Below are positions 17,067-30,075 of a stretch of 52,727 nucleotides of DNA, piece by piece. The translations under genes were made by a program, and so were the position numbers. The DNA is from Actinomyces gaoshouyii (GTDB lineage: Bacteria > Actinomycetota > Actinomycetes > Actinomycetales > Actinomycetaceae), in assembly GCF_002072175.1 (NCBI RefSeq), contig NZ_MVIV01000013.1, positions 1-52,727 on the forward strand. The letters are read 5' to 3'. The notes below the pieces were generated by a model. That model had not been told where the DNA came from. It searched no databases and saw only the letters and a program-made list of their open reading frames with translations. Each line of letters starts with the position of its first letter. Within the stretch, counting starts at the first letter, position 1.

Positions 17067-17350
17067 ATGGGGGACCCTGGTCCTAGGAAAAGCGGCATTT
17101 GGATACGAGCGGCGGACGTAATTCGCTTGTCTGATCACTTGTCGCCAGTCACAGGAAAGTGCTCGAATCGTTGCGATTCCGCAGGTGGCATCCTTGGGAT
17201 GGTCGAGGGCCGAGACCGCGCCGTCATCTCGGTAGAGTCTTCCCAGGCCCGCCGTGCCGGATGGGTCACATGACCCTCTGCCCGCGCGCCGCCAGTGCCG
17301 CGGACTCCCCGTCAGGGCCATGGCGCGAGATCCCCGAAGGAGACTGGCCG
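17067..17350. other. Long upstream region of the menJ-nuo unit
   Basis: About 280 nt without a gene. A lower-GC patch (about 17083-17180) contains two CTTGTC repeats and a small inverted repeat GAATCG-TTG-CGATTC (17165-17179). A TAGAGT hexamer at 17233 could be a -10 element. This is the only sizeable region that can hold the main promoter of the whole nuo unit. I recognise no riboswitch. Confidence 0.45.
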
Positions 17351-18682
17351 ATGACGATCGCCCCCACGAGCCGCAGCGCCCCGGCGGCGCGGCAGCCCTC
17401 GCGCGGGAGTGATCTGAACGCCGACGCCGTCGTCGTGGGCGCCGGCCCGGCCGGCTCATCGGCCGCTTACCACCTCGCCACCCTCGGCCTGGACGTGCTG
17501 CTCGTGGAGAAGGGCGAGCTCGGCCGGGACAAGGTCTGCGGCGACGGCCTCACCCCCTCCGCCGTGCGCGAACTCGCCTCCATGGCCGTGGACACCACCG
17601 GCTGGCAGCGCAACGTCGGCCTGCGCGTCATCGGCGGCGGGCATCGCCTCACCTTCCCCTGGCCCGAGCAGGCCTCCTTCCCCTCCTACGGGATGGCCCG
17701 CCCCCGCGCCCAGCTCGATGCCGACCTCGCCGCCCACGCCCAGCGCGCCGGCGCCCGCCTCCTGACCGGAGTGACCGTCACCGGTCCGGTCCTGACCCCC
17801 TCCGGGCGCGTCGTCGGGGTCGACGCCAAGCCCACCGCCCGCGTCGAGGCGCCCGGAATCGAGGCCCCCTCGCGCCTGAGCGCCCCCCTCGTCATCGACG
17901 CCGGCGGTGTCTCCGCGCGCCTGGCCACGGCCGTGGGCCGCGCCAAGAACGAGCGCAGGCCCCTGGGCGTGGCCGTGCGCGCCTACTTCCGCTCTCCGCG
18001 CGGTGATGACGAGTGGATGGAGTCCCAGCTCGAGCTGTGGGACGGCAAGCCCGGCGAGTCCGACCTCCTGCCCGGCTACGGCTGGATCTGGCCCGTGGGT
18101 GACGGCATTGTCAACGTCGGGCTCGGCTCGGTCTCGTCCCGGGCCGCCACCACCCGCATCGACTACCGCGGAGCCTTCGCCCGCTGGATCGCGAACTGCC
18201 CGGCGCAGTGGGGCTTCACCCAGGACAACCAGACCGGGCGCCTCGCCTCCGCCGCCCTGCCCATGGCCTTCAACCGCAAGCCCCACTACGCCGATGGCCT
18301 CATGCTCCTCGGCGACGCCGGCGGCATGGTCTCCCCCTTCAACGGCGAGGGAATCGCCCAGGCGCTCATGTCCGGGCGCCTCGCCGCCCAGGCCGCCGCC
18401 CAGGCCGCCGTGCGCTCCACCCGGGCCGGCCGCGAGCAGGCGCTCGCCCAGTACCCGGCCGCCCTGAGCGCGGAGATGGGCGGCTACTACACGCTCGGGC
18501 GCCTCTTCGTCGCCCTCATCGAGCACCCCGAGGTCATGCGGATCTGCACCCGCTACGGGCTTCCCCGCAGGCGCCTCATGAGGCTCGTCACCAAGCTCCT
18601 GTCCGATGGGTGGGAGCGCCGCGGCGGTGACGCCGTCGACCATTTCATCCAGCTCCTGACAAGGATGGTGCCAGCAGCATGA
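17351..18682 (+). CDS. menJ: Geranylgeranyl-reductase family flavoprotein, MenJ-like
   Basis: FAD-dependent reductase that probably saturates a double bond in the menaquinone tail, as MenJ does in mycobacteria. The 443-residue protein has the dinucleotide fold DAVVVGAGPAGSSAAYHLA, the DKVCGDGLTPSAV motif of the family, and the second FAD motif LLGDAGGMVSPFNGEGIA. GAAGGAGA lies 8 nt before ATG 17351; the open frame upstream to 17159 is not conserved. Its stop overlaps the nuoA ATG (ATGA), making it the first gene of the nuo unit. The assignment as MenJ rather than another prenyl reductase rests on neighbours menG, nuo and the polyprenyl synthase. Confidence 0.85.
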   Translation: MTIAPTSRSAPAARQPSRGSDLNADAVVVGAGPAGSSAAYHLATLGLDVLLVEKGELGRDKVCGDGLTPSAVRELASMAVDTTGWQRNVGLRVIGGGHRLTFPWPEQASFPSYGMARPRAQLDADLAAHAQRAGARLLTGVTVTGPVLTPSGRVVGVDAKPTARVEAPGIEAPSRLSAPLVIDAGGVSARLATAVGRAKNERRPLGVAVRAYFRSPRGDDEWMESQLELWDGKPGESDLLPGYGWIWPVGDGIVNVGLGSVSSRAATTRIDYRGAFARWIANCPAQWGFTQDNQTGRLASAALPMAFNRKPHYADGLMLLGDAGGMVSPFNGEGIAQALMSGRLAAQAAAQAAVRSTRAGREQALAQYPAALSAEMGGYYTLGRLFVALIEHPEVMRICTRYGLPRRRLMRLVTKLLSDGWERRGGDAVDHFIQLLTRMVPAA

Positions 18683-19038
18683 ATCCGTACGTCTCACTGC
18701 TCATCATGGCCGGGGTGGCGCTCGTCGTCGCGCTGGGTGGGCTGGCGCTGTCGGCGATCATCAGCCCGAACCGGACCAACAGGGTCAAGGTCGCCAACTA
18801 CGAGTGCGGGATCGACCCCACCCCCGTCAACACCGAGACCGGGCGCTTCCCCGTCTCCTTCTACCTCGTGGGCATGACCTTCATCATCTTCGACGTCGAG
18901 GTCGTCTTCCTCTACCCATGGGCCACCGCCTTCGCCCGGCTCGGGTTCTTCGGGCTGTCCGCCGCGCTCGTCTTCATCGCCCTCATCACGGTGCCCTACA
19001 TCCTGGAGTGGCGCCGCGGCGGTCTGGACTGGGACTGA
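18679..19038 (+). CDS. nuoA: NADH-quinone oxidoreductase subunit A
   Basis: Small membrane subunit of complex I next to the quinone cavity. 119 residues, three membrane helices (about 5-28, 63-83, 88-108). It has the conserved loop YECGIDPTP and the acidic [13 protein letters not shown] in the second helix. Overlaps the previous gene by 4 nt. Confidence 0.97.
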   Translation: MNPYVSLLIMAGVALVVALGGLALSAIISPNRTNRVKVANYECGIDPTPVNTETGRFPVSFYLVGMTFIIFDVEVVFLYPWATAFARLGFFGLSAALVFIALITVPYILEWRRGGLDWD

Positions 19039-19069
19039 GCGGGACACGACGGAAGAGAGGCGCGCAGCG

Positions 19070-19690
19070 ATGAATATGGACTCCTACCGCGACAAGATGA
19101 ACTCCATCCCCTCCAAGCGGGATGATCTGACGGCCCGGGCCATCGAGTCGGTCGAGGGCCCCGGCTTCCTGCTCACCAGTGTCGAGAAGCTCGCCGACCT
19201 GGGGCAGGCCCGCTCCCTGTGGCCCGTCACCATGGGCCTGGCCTGCTGCGCCATCGAGATGATGGCCACCGGCACACCCCGCTTCGACATGGCCCGCTTC
19301 GGTTGGGAGGTCTTCCGCGCCTCGCCCCGCCACGCCGACGTCATGATCGTCTCGGGCCGCCTCTCCCACAAGATGGCCCCCATCATCCGCAACGTCTACG
19401 ACTCGATGCCCGAGCCCAAGTGGGTCATCTCCATGGGCGCCTGCGCCTCCTCCGGCGGCATCTTCAACAACTACGCCATTGTCCAGGGCTGCGACCACGT
19501 CGTCCCGGTCGACATCTACCTGCCCGGCTGTCCGCCCCGCCCCGAGATGCTCATCAACGCCATGCTCGAGCTCACCCGTCAGATCGAGGTCAAGCCCATG
19601 CTCAAGCACCGCGAGGACATCGCGCGCGCCGTCGAGGCCGCCGCCCTCGCCGCCACCCCCGTGTCCGAGATGAAGGGCCAGCTCGCATGA
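19070..19690 (+). CDS. nuoB: NADH-quinone oxidoreductase subunit B
   Basis: Carries the terminal 4Fe-4S cluster N2 that reduces menaquinone. 206 residues. The cluster ligands are visible as the tandem Cys of [13 protein letters not shown], Cys in [10 protein letters not shown] and Cys in [10 protein letters not shown]. The ATG has GAAGAGAGG about 10 nt upstream; the 31-nt gap after nuoA is the widest between nuo genes apart from nuoL/nuoM. Confidence 0.97.
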   Translation: MNMDSYRDKMNSIPSKRDDLTARAIESVEGPGFLLTSVEKLADLGQARSLWPVTMGLACCAIEMMATGTPRFDMARFGWEVFRASPRHADVMIVSGRLSHKMAPIIRNVYDSMPEPKWVISMGACASSGGIFNNYAIVQGCDHVVPVDIYLPGCPPRPEMLINAMLELTRQIEVKPMLKHREDIARAVEAAALAATPVSEMKGQLA

Positions 19691-20465
19691 GTGACACCAC
19701 CGCGCCAAAGGACGGCGCCCCCGCCGAGGAGCTCCAGGCCCCCGCCCCCGCGGGCCCGGCCGTTCCCGAGATTGCCGGCACCCCAGTGCGCCCCGAGCTG
19801 CGAGTCGAGGTCATCTCCCACCACAGCGGGCAGTTCGGCGCCGCCGATGCCGGTGACACCACCGGTTACGGCCTCACCCGGTCCGCCGTCACCCTGGCGC
19901 CCGCCGCCACCCGCCCCTACGGCGGTTGGTTCGACGACGCCGTCGACGCCCTCGTCGAGGACCTGCGCGCCTCAGGCGTCGACCCGGCCGCCGCCATTGA
20001 GAAGGTCGTCGTCGAGCACGGCGAGCTCACCCTGTTCATCGCCCGTGAGCACCTGCTCGACGTCGTCGCCCCCCTGAGGGACGACCAGGACCTGCGCTTC
20101 GAGCTGTGCCTGGGCGTGAGCGGCGTCCACTATCCCCAGCTGGCCGGGCGCGAGCTCCACGCCTGCTTCCAGTTCATGAGCCTGACCCACGGCGCGCGCA
20201 TGATCCGCCTGGAAGTCGCCTGCCCCGAGTCCGACCCCCATGTGCCCTCCATCGTCTCCCTCTACCCCGGTGACGACTGGCATGAGCGCGAGGCATGGGA
20301 CCTCATGGGCATCGTCTTCGATGGGCACCCGCACCTGACCCGCTCGGCCATGCCCGACGACTGGGTCGGGCACCCCCAGCGCAAGGACTACCCGCTCGGC
20401 GGCATCCCCGTCGAGTACAAGGGCGCCACCACCCCGCCCGCCGACACCCGGAGGTCGTACCGCTG

Positions 20466-20466
<1 letters not shown>
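19687..20466 (+). CDS. nuoC: NADH-quinone oxidoreductase subunit C
   Basis: Peripheral-arm structural subunit. 259 residues; the conserved end [21 protein letters not shown] followed by QRKDYPLGG is present. The first 40 residues are a Pro/Ala-rich tail not usual in the family. ATG overlaps the nuoB stop by 4 nt; the stop TGA shares its A with the nuoD ATG. Confidence 0.95.
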
Positions 20467-21853
<1,387 letters not shown>

Positions 21854-21854
<1 letters not shown>

Positions 21855-22587
21855 TGAGCACGAACCCGACCACCACGGCGCCCGCGGCCGACCAGGCCGC
21901 CATCCCCGCAGCCCTCACCGCCGCCTGGGACGAGGCCACCGCCGCCCGGCTGCTCGCCGACATCGAGGTCATCAAGGGCCGCTACCCCGCCGAGCACCAG
22001 CGCAGCGCGCTCATCCCCATGCTCCACCTCATCCAGAGCGTCGACGGCTACGTCTCGCCCGCGGGCATCGCCCTGTGCGCCGAGGAGCTCGGCCTCACCC
22101 GCTCCGAGGTGAGCGCCGTGGCCACCTTCTACAGCCAGTTCCGCCGCCACCCCGCCGGTGAGTACCACGTGGGCGTGTGCACCAATGCCCTGTGCGCCGT
22201 CATGGGCGGGGACGAGATCTGGGAGGCGGTGTCCGCGCGCACCGGGCTCGGCTCCGACGAGACCTCCGAGGACGGCCGCATCAGCCTGGAGCGCATCGAG
22301 TGCAACGCCGGCTGCGACTACGCCCCGATCGTCATGGTCAACTGGGAGTTCTTCGACAACCAGACGCCCGCCTCCGCCGTCGCCCTCATCGACGCGCTGG
22401 AGAGCGGCGAGGGCGCGCGCCCCACCCGCGGGCCGGACACCCTGCCGACCTTCCGCGCCAACGAGCGCGTCCTGGCCGGATTCGAGGACGGTCACGCCGA
22501 CGAGGGCCCCTCGGCCGGCGAGCCCAGCCTGCTCGGCCGGCGCATCGCCGCGGCCAATGGCTGGACCAGCCCGAAGGAGGACACGAA

Positions 22588-22591
<4 letters not shown>
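21854..22591 (+). CDS. nuoE: NADH-quinone oxidoreductase subunit E
   Basis: 24-kDa-type subunit with the 2Fe-2S cluster N1a. 245 residues. The four ligands are in VCTNALCAVMGG and ECNAGCDYAPIV. The thioredoxin-like fold is followed by an extended C-terminal tail of about 70 residues. One-base stop/start overlap with nuoD. Confidence 0.95.
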
Positions 22592-23940
<1,349 letters not shown>

Positions 23941-23943
23941 GTC

Positions 23944-26697
23944 ATGACTGAGATGGTCAACATCACGATCGACGGCGTCCCCGTCGAGGTCGCCAAGGGA
24001 ACGCTGCTCATCCGCGCCGCGGAGCGGATCGGCGTGCGCATCCCGCGCTTCTGCGACCACCCCCTGCTCGGGCCCTCGGCCAACTGCCGCCAGTGCCTCG
24101 TCGAGGTCGCCATGCCGGACCGCGAGGGCAACGTGCGGCCCATGCCCAAGCCCCAGCCCTCCTGCGCCATGACCGCCACCGAGGGCATGGAGATCTCCAC
24201 CCAGGCCACCAGCGCGGTGGCGGCCAAGGCCCAGGCCGGCACCATGGAGTTCCTCCTCATCAACCACCCCCTGGACTGCCCCATCTGCGACAAGGCCGGG
24301 GAGTGCCCCCTGCAGAACCAGGCCCTGGAGCTCATGGGCACCGGCGGTCAGTCCGTTACCCGCTTCACCGACGTCAAGCGCACCTTCCCCAAGCCCCTGC
24401 GCCTGACCAGCAACGTCCTGCTCGACCGCGATCGCTGCATCCTGTGCCAGCGCTGCGTGCGCTTCGCCGACCAGATCGCCGGCGACCCCTTCATCGCCCT
24501 CCAGGGGCGCGGCGGCGGCCACCCCGCCGCCGATGGGCACAGCGGGGGCCTCTACTCCGAGCAGATCGGCCGCTTCGACTCCACCGTCCTCGACTTCCTC
24601 GATCCGGACGCACCCTCCGCCCCCGAGGCCCAGCCGATCCGCGGCGCGCACGGCCTCACCCCCGCCGAGGGCCTCGTGGGCCCCTCCGGCGATCCCGGCG
24701 CCGCCGACGGCCTGGCCCCCGGGCCGATCGACCCCGGCCGCGGCGACCTCGACGTCTCCGGGCGCCCCTTCGCCTCCTACTTCTCGGGCAACATCATCCA
24801 GATCTGCCCGGTGGGCGCCCTCACCTCCGCGCGCTACCGCTTCCGCGCCCGCCCCGTGGACCTCGTCTCCACCCCCTCGGTCACCGAGCACGACGCCTCC
24901 GGCTCCGCCATCCGCGTCGACATGCGCCGCGGCACCGTCCTGCGCCGCCTGGCCGGCGATGACCCCGAGGTCAACGAGGAGTGGATCACCGACAAGGACC
25001 GCTTCGCCTTCGCCTGGGCCACCGCCCCCGACCGCCTGACCACGCCGCTCGTGCGCGACGAGGCGGGCGAGCTGGTCCCCACCTCCTGGTCCGACGCCCT
25101 CGACGTGGCCGCCCGCGGACTGGCCCGCGCCGCCGACGACGGCGGGGTCGGGCTCCTGCCCGGCGCGCGCCTCACGCTGGAGGACGCCTGTGCCTGGTCC
25201 CGCTTCGCCCGGACCGTGCTGGGCACCAATGACATCGACCAGCGCGTGCGCGACCACAGCGCAGAGGAGGACACCTTCCTCGCCGCCCGCGTGGCCGGCA
25301 CGGGCCTGAGCGCCGTCACCTACACCAGCCTCGAAACCGCCGGCCAGGTCCTCCTGGTCGGCTTGGAGCCCGAGGACGAGTGCGGTTCGCTCTTCCTGCG
25401 CCTGCGCAAGGGCGTGCGCGCCGGCGGCGTGAGGGTCGCCTCCCTCACCAGCGTGCTCACCCCCGGCCAGGCCAAGATGAGCGCCGAGTCCATCCTCGTC
25501 GTCCCCGGCGAGGAGGCCCGTGCCGTCGCCCTCCTGTCCCAGACGCATCCGGCGCTCGTCGAGGCCCTCAAGGCCGACGGCGCCACGATCCTCGTCGGCG
25601 AGCGCGCAGCCGCCGTCCCCGGCCTGCTCACCACCATCGACACCCTGGCCACGGCCACCGGGGCGCGCCTGGCCTGGGTGCCGCGCCGCGCCGGCGAGCG
25701 CGGGGGCATCGAGGCCGGCGCCCTGCCCTTCCTCCTTCCCGGCGGGCGGCCCGTCGCCGACGCCACCGCCCGCGAGCAGGTCGCCGCCGCCTGGGGAATC
25801 CCCGCCACCGGTGAGAACGCCCGGCCTCTTCCCGAGGCCCCCGGCCGCGACACCACCGCCATCCTCACCGCCCTGACCGACGGCGCGCTGGGCGGGCTCG
25901 TCATCGGCGGCGTCGACCTGCGCGACTTCCCCGACCCGGGCCTGGCCCGTGCCGCCCTGGCCGCCTCCGCCTTCACCGTGCAGCTGGAGGTGCGCCGCTC
26001 CGAGGCCTCCGAGCACGCAGACGTCGTCCTCCCCGTGGCGCCGCCCGTGGAGAAGAACGGCACCTTCGTCAACTGGGAGGGGCGCGTGCGCCCCTTCGGG
26101 CAGGCCCACGTCTCGCGCACCCGCACCGACCGCCAGGTCCTGGGCATGCTCGCTGCGGAGATGGGTGCGGACCTGGGCGTGGACAGCCTCGAGACCCTCC
26201 ACGACGAGCTCGCCGGCCTGGGTCTGTGGGCCGGGGCCCGCCCCGCCGTCACCTTCAGCGAGGCCCCCGCCGCGCAGCCGGCTGCCGGGCCCCTCACGCC
26301 GTCGTCGTCCCCCTCCGGCCTGTCCGCAGTGCTGGCCACTCACAAGCCGATGCTCGATGCTGGACGCCTCCAGGACGGCGAGGCCTTCCTCGCCGCCACG
26401 GCCCTGCGGCCCGTCGCCCGCCTCGGCGCCGACCTCGCCGCTCGGCTGGGCGTCGTCGGTGGCCAGACGGTCGAGGTGTCCACCGACACGGGCGCCATCC
26501 GCCTGCCTGCGGTCATCGGGGGAGTCGGAGACGGCGTCGTCTGGCTCCCCGAGTGCTCCGCCGGTTCGACCGTGCGGCAGAGCCTCGGCGCGCACCACGG
26601 CTCGCCCGTGCGCGTGTCGCTCCCCATCAGCGGTGCGACCGGGCCCTCCGGCAGCGCCGCCCAGCCAAACACGTCCACTGCGGAGGTGATCCGATGA
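23944..26697 (+). CDS. nuoG: NADH-quinone oxidoreductase subunit G
   Basis: Largest peripheral subunit (917 residues) carrying several Fe-S clusters. Visible ligands: the 2Fe-2S set in RFCDHPLLG, ANCRQCLVEV and PSCAMTA; LDCPICDKAGECPLQNQ; and CILCQRCVRF with IICPVGAL-type IQICPVGAL. A molybdopterin-oxidoreductase-like domain follows. An acidic, Pro/Gly/Ala-rich insert of roughly 60 residues (about 215-278) separates the CxxCxxC segment from the next conserved part FASYFSGN; it is not present in standard members I know. ATG lies 3 nt after the nuoF stop. Confidence 0.95.
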   Translation: MTEMVNITIDGVPVEVAKGTLLIRAAERIGVRIPRFCDHPLLGPSANCRQCLVEVAMPDREGNVRPMPKPQPSCAMTATEGMEISTQATSAVAAKAQAGTMEFLLINHPLDCPICDKAGECPLQNQALELMGTGGQSVTRFTDVKRTFPKPLRLTSNVLLDRDRCILCQRCVRFADQIAGDPFIALQGRGGGHPAADGHSGGLYSEQIGRFDSTVLDFLDPDAPSAPEAQPIRGAHGLTPAEGLVGPSGDPGAADGLAPGPIDPGRGDLDVSGRPFASYFSGNIIQICPVGALTSARYRFRARPVDLVSTPSVTEHDASGSAIRVDMRRGTVLRRLAGDDPEVNEEWITDKDRFAFAWATAPDRLTTPLVRDEAGELVPTSWSDALDVAARGLARAADDGGVGLLPGARLTLEDACAWSRFARTVLGTNDIDQRVRDHSAEEDTFLAARVAGTGLSAVTYTSLETAGQVLLVGLEPEDECGSLFLRLRKGVRAGGVRVASLTSVLTPGQAKMSAESILVVPGEEARAVALLSQTHPALVEALKADGATILVGERAAAVPGLLTTIDTLATATGARLAWVPRRAGERGGIEAGALPFLLPGGRPVADATAREQVAAAWGIPATGENARPLPEAPGRDTTAILTALTDGALGGLVIGGVDLRDFPDPGLARAALAASAFTVQLEVRRSEASEHADVVLPVAPPVEKNGTFVNWEGRVRPFGQAHVSRTRTDRQVLGMLAAEMGADLGVDSLETLHDELAGLGLWAGARPAVTFSEAPAAQPAAGPLTPSSSPSGLSAVLATHKPMLDAGRLQDGEAFLAATALRPVARLGADLAARLGVVGGQTVEVSTDTGAIRLPAVIGGVGDGVVWLPECSAGSTVRQSLGAHHGSPVRVSLPISGATGPSGSAAQPNTSTAEVIR

Positions 26698-28112
26698 GCA
26701 CCGCGTCACTCATCCTCGCCCCGGCGGCGCTGCCCGTCGCCACGAGTGGGGGAGTCAAGGCCGACTTCAGCGGGGAGACCTGGTGGCTCACGCTGCTCAA
26801 GGCCGTCTTCCTCCTGGCCTTCCTCATCCTGTCCGTCATCATGGTCCTATGGGTGGAGCGCCGCGGGCTGGCCCGCATGCAGACCCGTCCCGGCCCCAAC
26901 GTCAACGGCCCTTTCGGCCTCTTCCAGGCCATCGCCGACGCCACCAAGCTGATCCTCAAGGAGGACTTCTGGCTCGGCGGCGCTGAGAAGCTCCTCTACC
27001 TGGCGGCGCCGATCCTCACAGCCTTCACGGCTTTCATGGTGTACGCGGTCATCCCCTTCGGGCCCGAGGTCTCTATCCTCGGGCACCGCACGCCCCTGCA
27101 GATGGCCGACTTCCCGGTGGCGATCCTCTACATCCTCGCCGTCACCTCCTTCGGCGTCTACGGCATCATCCTGGGCGGCTGGTCGACCCACTCCACCTAC
27201 CCGCTGCTGGGCGCCGTGCGCAGCGCCGCTCAGGTCATCTCCTACGAATTGAGCATGAGCCTGTCGATCCTGACGGTGTTCCTCGCCTCGGCCACGATGT
27301 CCACCTCCGGGATCGTCGCCGCGCAGGACAGGATGTGGTGGGGCATCGCCATGATCCCCAGCTTCCTCATCTACGTCGTCTCCATGGTCGGTGAGGTCAA
27401 TCGCCTGCCCTTCGACCTGCCCGAGGCCGAGGGCGAGCTCGTCGCCGGCCACATGGTGGAGTACTCCTCCATGAAGTTCGCCTGGTATTTCCTGGGCGAG
27501 TACATCAACATGTTCAACGTCTCCGCCGTGTGCGTCACTCTGTTCCTGGGCGGCTGGCACTCCGGCTTCGGATGGCTGTGGGCCGGCTCGGACAAGGGCT
27601 GGTGGCCGATGCTCTGGTTCATCGCCAAGGTCTGGACCGTCATGTTCTTCATGATCTGGACCCGCGGGACCCTCGTGCGCATCCGCTACGACCACTTCAT
27701 GAAGCTCGGCTGGAAGTTCCTCATCCCGGTCTCCCTGGGCTGGTTCGCGCTGGTGGCCGTCGTCCAGGGCTACCGCGCCTTCTCCGGCGGCTCCACCCGG
27801 GGCCTGCTCATGGTCCTGGCCGTCGTCTTCCTGCTGGCCATGCTCATCCTGCTCATCCTGCCCGCCGGCGATGAGGAGACCGGCTCCGCTTCCCGCGCGG
27901 GCCAGGGCACCGGCGAGCTCGTGGCTCCCGGCGAGGAATTCGACGCCTACGCGGGCGGCTACCCCGTCCCGCCGATGCCCGGCCAGAGCCTGCCGATCAC
28001 GCCCAGGGCCCGCCGCGCGGCAGTGGCCGCCGCCCTCGCCCCAGCGGGCGCCGCGGCAGGCCCCGCCGGCACCCAGTCCGCCGCGACCTCCCAGGAGGGG
28101 ACCGATGACTGA
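26694..28112 (+). CDS. nuoH: NADH-quinone oxidoreductase subunit H
   Basis: Membrane subunit that forms the quinone chamber entrance with NuoA/B/D. 472 residues, eight or more helices. Conserved loops: [15 protein letters not shown], and [19 protein letters not shown] with [10 protein letters not shown]. The C-terminus carries an additional tail of about 70 residues (from about 400) rich in Ala, Gly and Pro. 4-nt overlap with nuoG. Confidence 0.97.
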   Translation: MSTASLILAPAALPVATSGGVKADFSGETWWLTLLKAVFLLAFLILSVIMVLWVERRGLARMQTRPGPNVNGPFGLFQAIADATKLILKEDFWLGGAEKLLYLAAPILTAFTAFMVYAVIPFGPEVSILGHRTPLQMADFPVAILYILAVTSFGVYGIILGGWSTHSTYPLLGAVRSAAQVISYELSMSLSILTVFLASATMSTSGIVAAQDRMWWGIAMIPSFLIYVVSMVGEVNRLPFDLPEAEGELVAGHMVEYSSMKFAWYFLGEYINMFNVSAVCVTLFLGGWHSGFGWLWAGSDKGWWPMLWFIAKVWTVMFFMIWTRGTLVRIRYDHFMKLGWKFLIPVSLGWFALVAVVQGYRAFSGGSTRGLLMVLAVVFLLAMLILLILPAGDEETGSASRAGQGTGELVAPGEEFDAYAGGYPVPPMPGQSLPITPRARRAAVAAALAPAGAAAGPAGTQSAATSQEGTDD

Positions 28113-28791
28113 CCAGACTCCCAACCCGCGCGCTTCCGAGCACGACCGGTGGCTGCGCGACGCCCCCGGCCCCTTGGCCCGGACCTTCGCGCCCGTGGCC
28201 GGGTACGGGGTCACCATCTCCTCGATGTTCCGGCCCACGGTCACCGAGCAGTACCCCTTCGAGCCGGCCAACCTCATGCCGCGCTACCACGGCCGCCACC
28301 AGCTCAACCGCTACGACGACGGCCTGGAGAAGTGCATCGGCTGCGAGCTGTGCGCCTGGGCCTGCCCTGCCGACGCCATCTACGTCGAGGCCGCGGACAA
28401 CACCCCCGGCGCCCAGTACTCGCCCGGCGAGCGCTACGGCCGCGTCTACCAGATCAACTACCTGCGCTGCATCTTCTGCGGCATGTGCATCGAGGCCTGC
28501 CCCACCCGGGCGCTGACGATGACCCACGAGATCGAGGAGCTGGTCGGCCCCACCCGCACCGGCCTCATCTACGAGAAGACCGACCTCCTCGCCCCTGTCC
28601 CGGACGGCGCCCTGGACGCCCCGCACCCCATGGCCGAGGGCACCGAGGACGGCGACTACTACCGCGGCGCCGTCACCGGGCCGACCCAGGCGCAGGCCGA
28701 CTGGGTGCGCGCCCACCGACCCGAGGACCCGACCCTCGCCACCGCGAAGGTCGTGACGGCCCCCGCCAGGCCGAAGGAGGCCGTGCGATGA
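28105..28791 (+). CDS. nuoI: NADH-quinone oxidoreductase subunit I
   Basis: Carries the two 4Fe-4S clusters N6a and N6b linking NuoG to NuoB. 228 residues; ligands are in [12 protein letters not shown] and [12 protein letters not shown]. The conserved [12 protein letters not shown] precedes the second set. Overlaps nuoH by 8 nt. The C-terminal tail of about 60 residues is hydrophilic. Confidence 0.97.
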   Translation: MTDQTPNPRASEHDRWLRDAPGPLARTFAPVAGYGVTISSMFRPTVTEQYPFEPANLMPRYHGRHQLNRYDDGLEKCIGCELCAWACPADAIYVEAADNTPGAQYSPGERYGRVYQINYLRCIFCGMCIEACPTRALTMTHEIEELVGPTRTGLIYEKTDLLAPVPDGALDAPHPMAEGTEDGDYYRGAVTGPTQAQADWVRAHRPEDPTLATAKVVTAPARPKEAVR

Positions 28792-29768
28792 GCTCACCCA
28801 TCATCCTCCCGCTGGCGCCCGCGCCCGCGGCCCTCAGCGGCACCGGGACGGTGACCCTCGGCGAGACGATCCTCTTCGGCGTCGTCGCCCTCGTGACCAT
28901 CGCCTGCGGCGTCGGCCTGCTCACCGCCAAGCACGCCGTCGCGGCCGCGGTCAACATGATCGTCATCATGATCGGCCTGGCGATCCTCTACATCGCCAAC
29001 GAGGCCCCCTTCCTGGGCGTCACCCAGGTGGTGGTCTACACCGGCGCCATCATGACCCTCGTCCTATTCGTCATCATGCTCGTCGGAGTCGGCGGCGAGG
29101 AGCCCGTGGGCGCCACCTCCTCCAGGTCCCAGGTCCCGCTCATCGCCCTCATCGGGGCGGCTCTCGCCGGCGCCCTCGGCGTGACGGTCTGGCAGACCTC
29201 CCTGCCCCGCCCCGCCGGCCTCGACTCCGGCTCCGCCGCCGATCCGGCCGAGCTCGCCACCGCCCTGTTCAGCCATCACGTGGTCACCATGGAGCTCACC
29301 GCGATGCTCCTCATCGTGGCGGCCCTGGGCGCGCTGACCCTCACGCACCGCCAGCGCATCCGCCCCAAGCGCTCCCAGGCGAGGATCGCCCAGGAGAAGC
29401 TGCGCGACTACGCCATCAAGGGCACTCACCCCGGCCAGCGGCCCATGCCCGGCGTCTACGCCGCCACCAACTCCGCCGCCGCCCCCGCCCTGGACGCCGA
29501 TGGCACCGCCGTCGAGGAGTCCATCCCCCGCGTCCTGCGCGCCCGGGAGCTCGGCTACGAGCTGGCCGAGGTCTCGCCCGAGACCGCGGCCGCCGCCCGG
29601 GCCGGCCGGATCAGCGCCCGCACCGGGGCGCGCATCGCCCAATCCGGCATGGCCTCCATGCCCGGCGCCGCCGCCCCGGCGGTCATCCAGCCCATGGCCG
29701 CCCCGGCCCCTCCCGAGGCCACGGCCGCGGATCCCAGCCGGACCGAGGCGAAGGAGGAGGACAAGTGA
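28788..29768 (+). CDS. nuoJ: NADH-quinone oxidoreductase subunit J
   Basis: Membrane subunit with five predicted helices in the first 190 residues; the flexible third helix region [17 protein letters not shown] is conserved. At 326 residues it is much longer than the common 170-270. Residues from about 190 onward form a hydrophilic tail ([16 protein letters not shown] ... [17 protein letters not shown]) of unknown role. Overlaps nuoI by 4 nt and nuoK by 4 nt. Confidence 0.95.
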   Translation: MSSPIILPLAPAPAALSGTGTVTLGETILFGVVALVTIACGVGLLTAKHAVAAAVNMIVIMIGLAILYIANEAPFLGVTQVVVYTGAIMTLVLFVIMLVGVGGEEPVGATSSRSQVPLIALIGAALAGALGVTVWQTSLPRPAGLDSGSAADPAELATALFSHHVVTMELTAMLLIVAALGALTLTHRQRIRPKRSQARIAQEKLRDYAIKGTHPGQRPMPGVYAATNSAAAPALDADGTAVEESIPRVLRARELGYELAEVSPETAAAARAGRISARTGARIAQSGMASMPGAAAPAVIQPMAAPAPPEATAADPSRTEAKEEDK

Positions 29769-30064
29769 GCATCGGCCTCTACATCATCCTGGCGATCATC
29801 CTGTTCTCCCTCGGCGCGCTCACCGTGCTGCTGCGCCGCAACGCGATCATCGAGCTCATGGGCGTCGAGCTCATGCTCAACGCCGTCAACCTCGTGCTCG
29901 TCACCTTCTCACGCGTCCACGGCAACCTGACGGGGCAGATCTTCGCCTTCTTCGTCATCGTCGTGGCCGCCGCCGAGGTCGTCGTGGGGCTGAGCATCGT
30001 CGTGTCCATCTTCCGAACCCGCAGGGGAGTGTCGGTCGACGACATCAACCTGCTCAAGAACTGA
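29765..30064 (+). CDS. nuoK: NADH-quinone oxidoreductase subunit K
   Basis: 99-residue subunit with three helices. The proton-channel glutamates are in [18 protein letters not shown] and [16 protein letters not shown] start at 29765, overlapping the nuoJ stop. Confidence 0.97.
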   Translation: MSIGLYIILAIILFSLGALTVLLRRNAIIELMGVELMLNAVNLVLVTFSRVHGNLTGQIFAFFVIVVAAAEVVVGLSIVVSIFRTRRGVSVDDINLLKN

Positions 30065-30075
30065 AGGGGGCTGAC

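Noticed and set aside
17067-17350. A riboswitch in the long leader of the menJ-nuo unit
   Set aside because: I looked for known cores and stable multi-helix structure and found only a small GAATCG/CGATTC repeat and the separate 40-nt palindrome.
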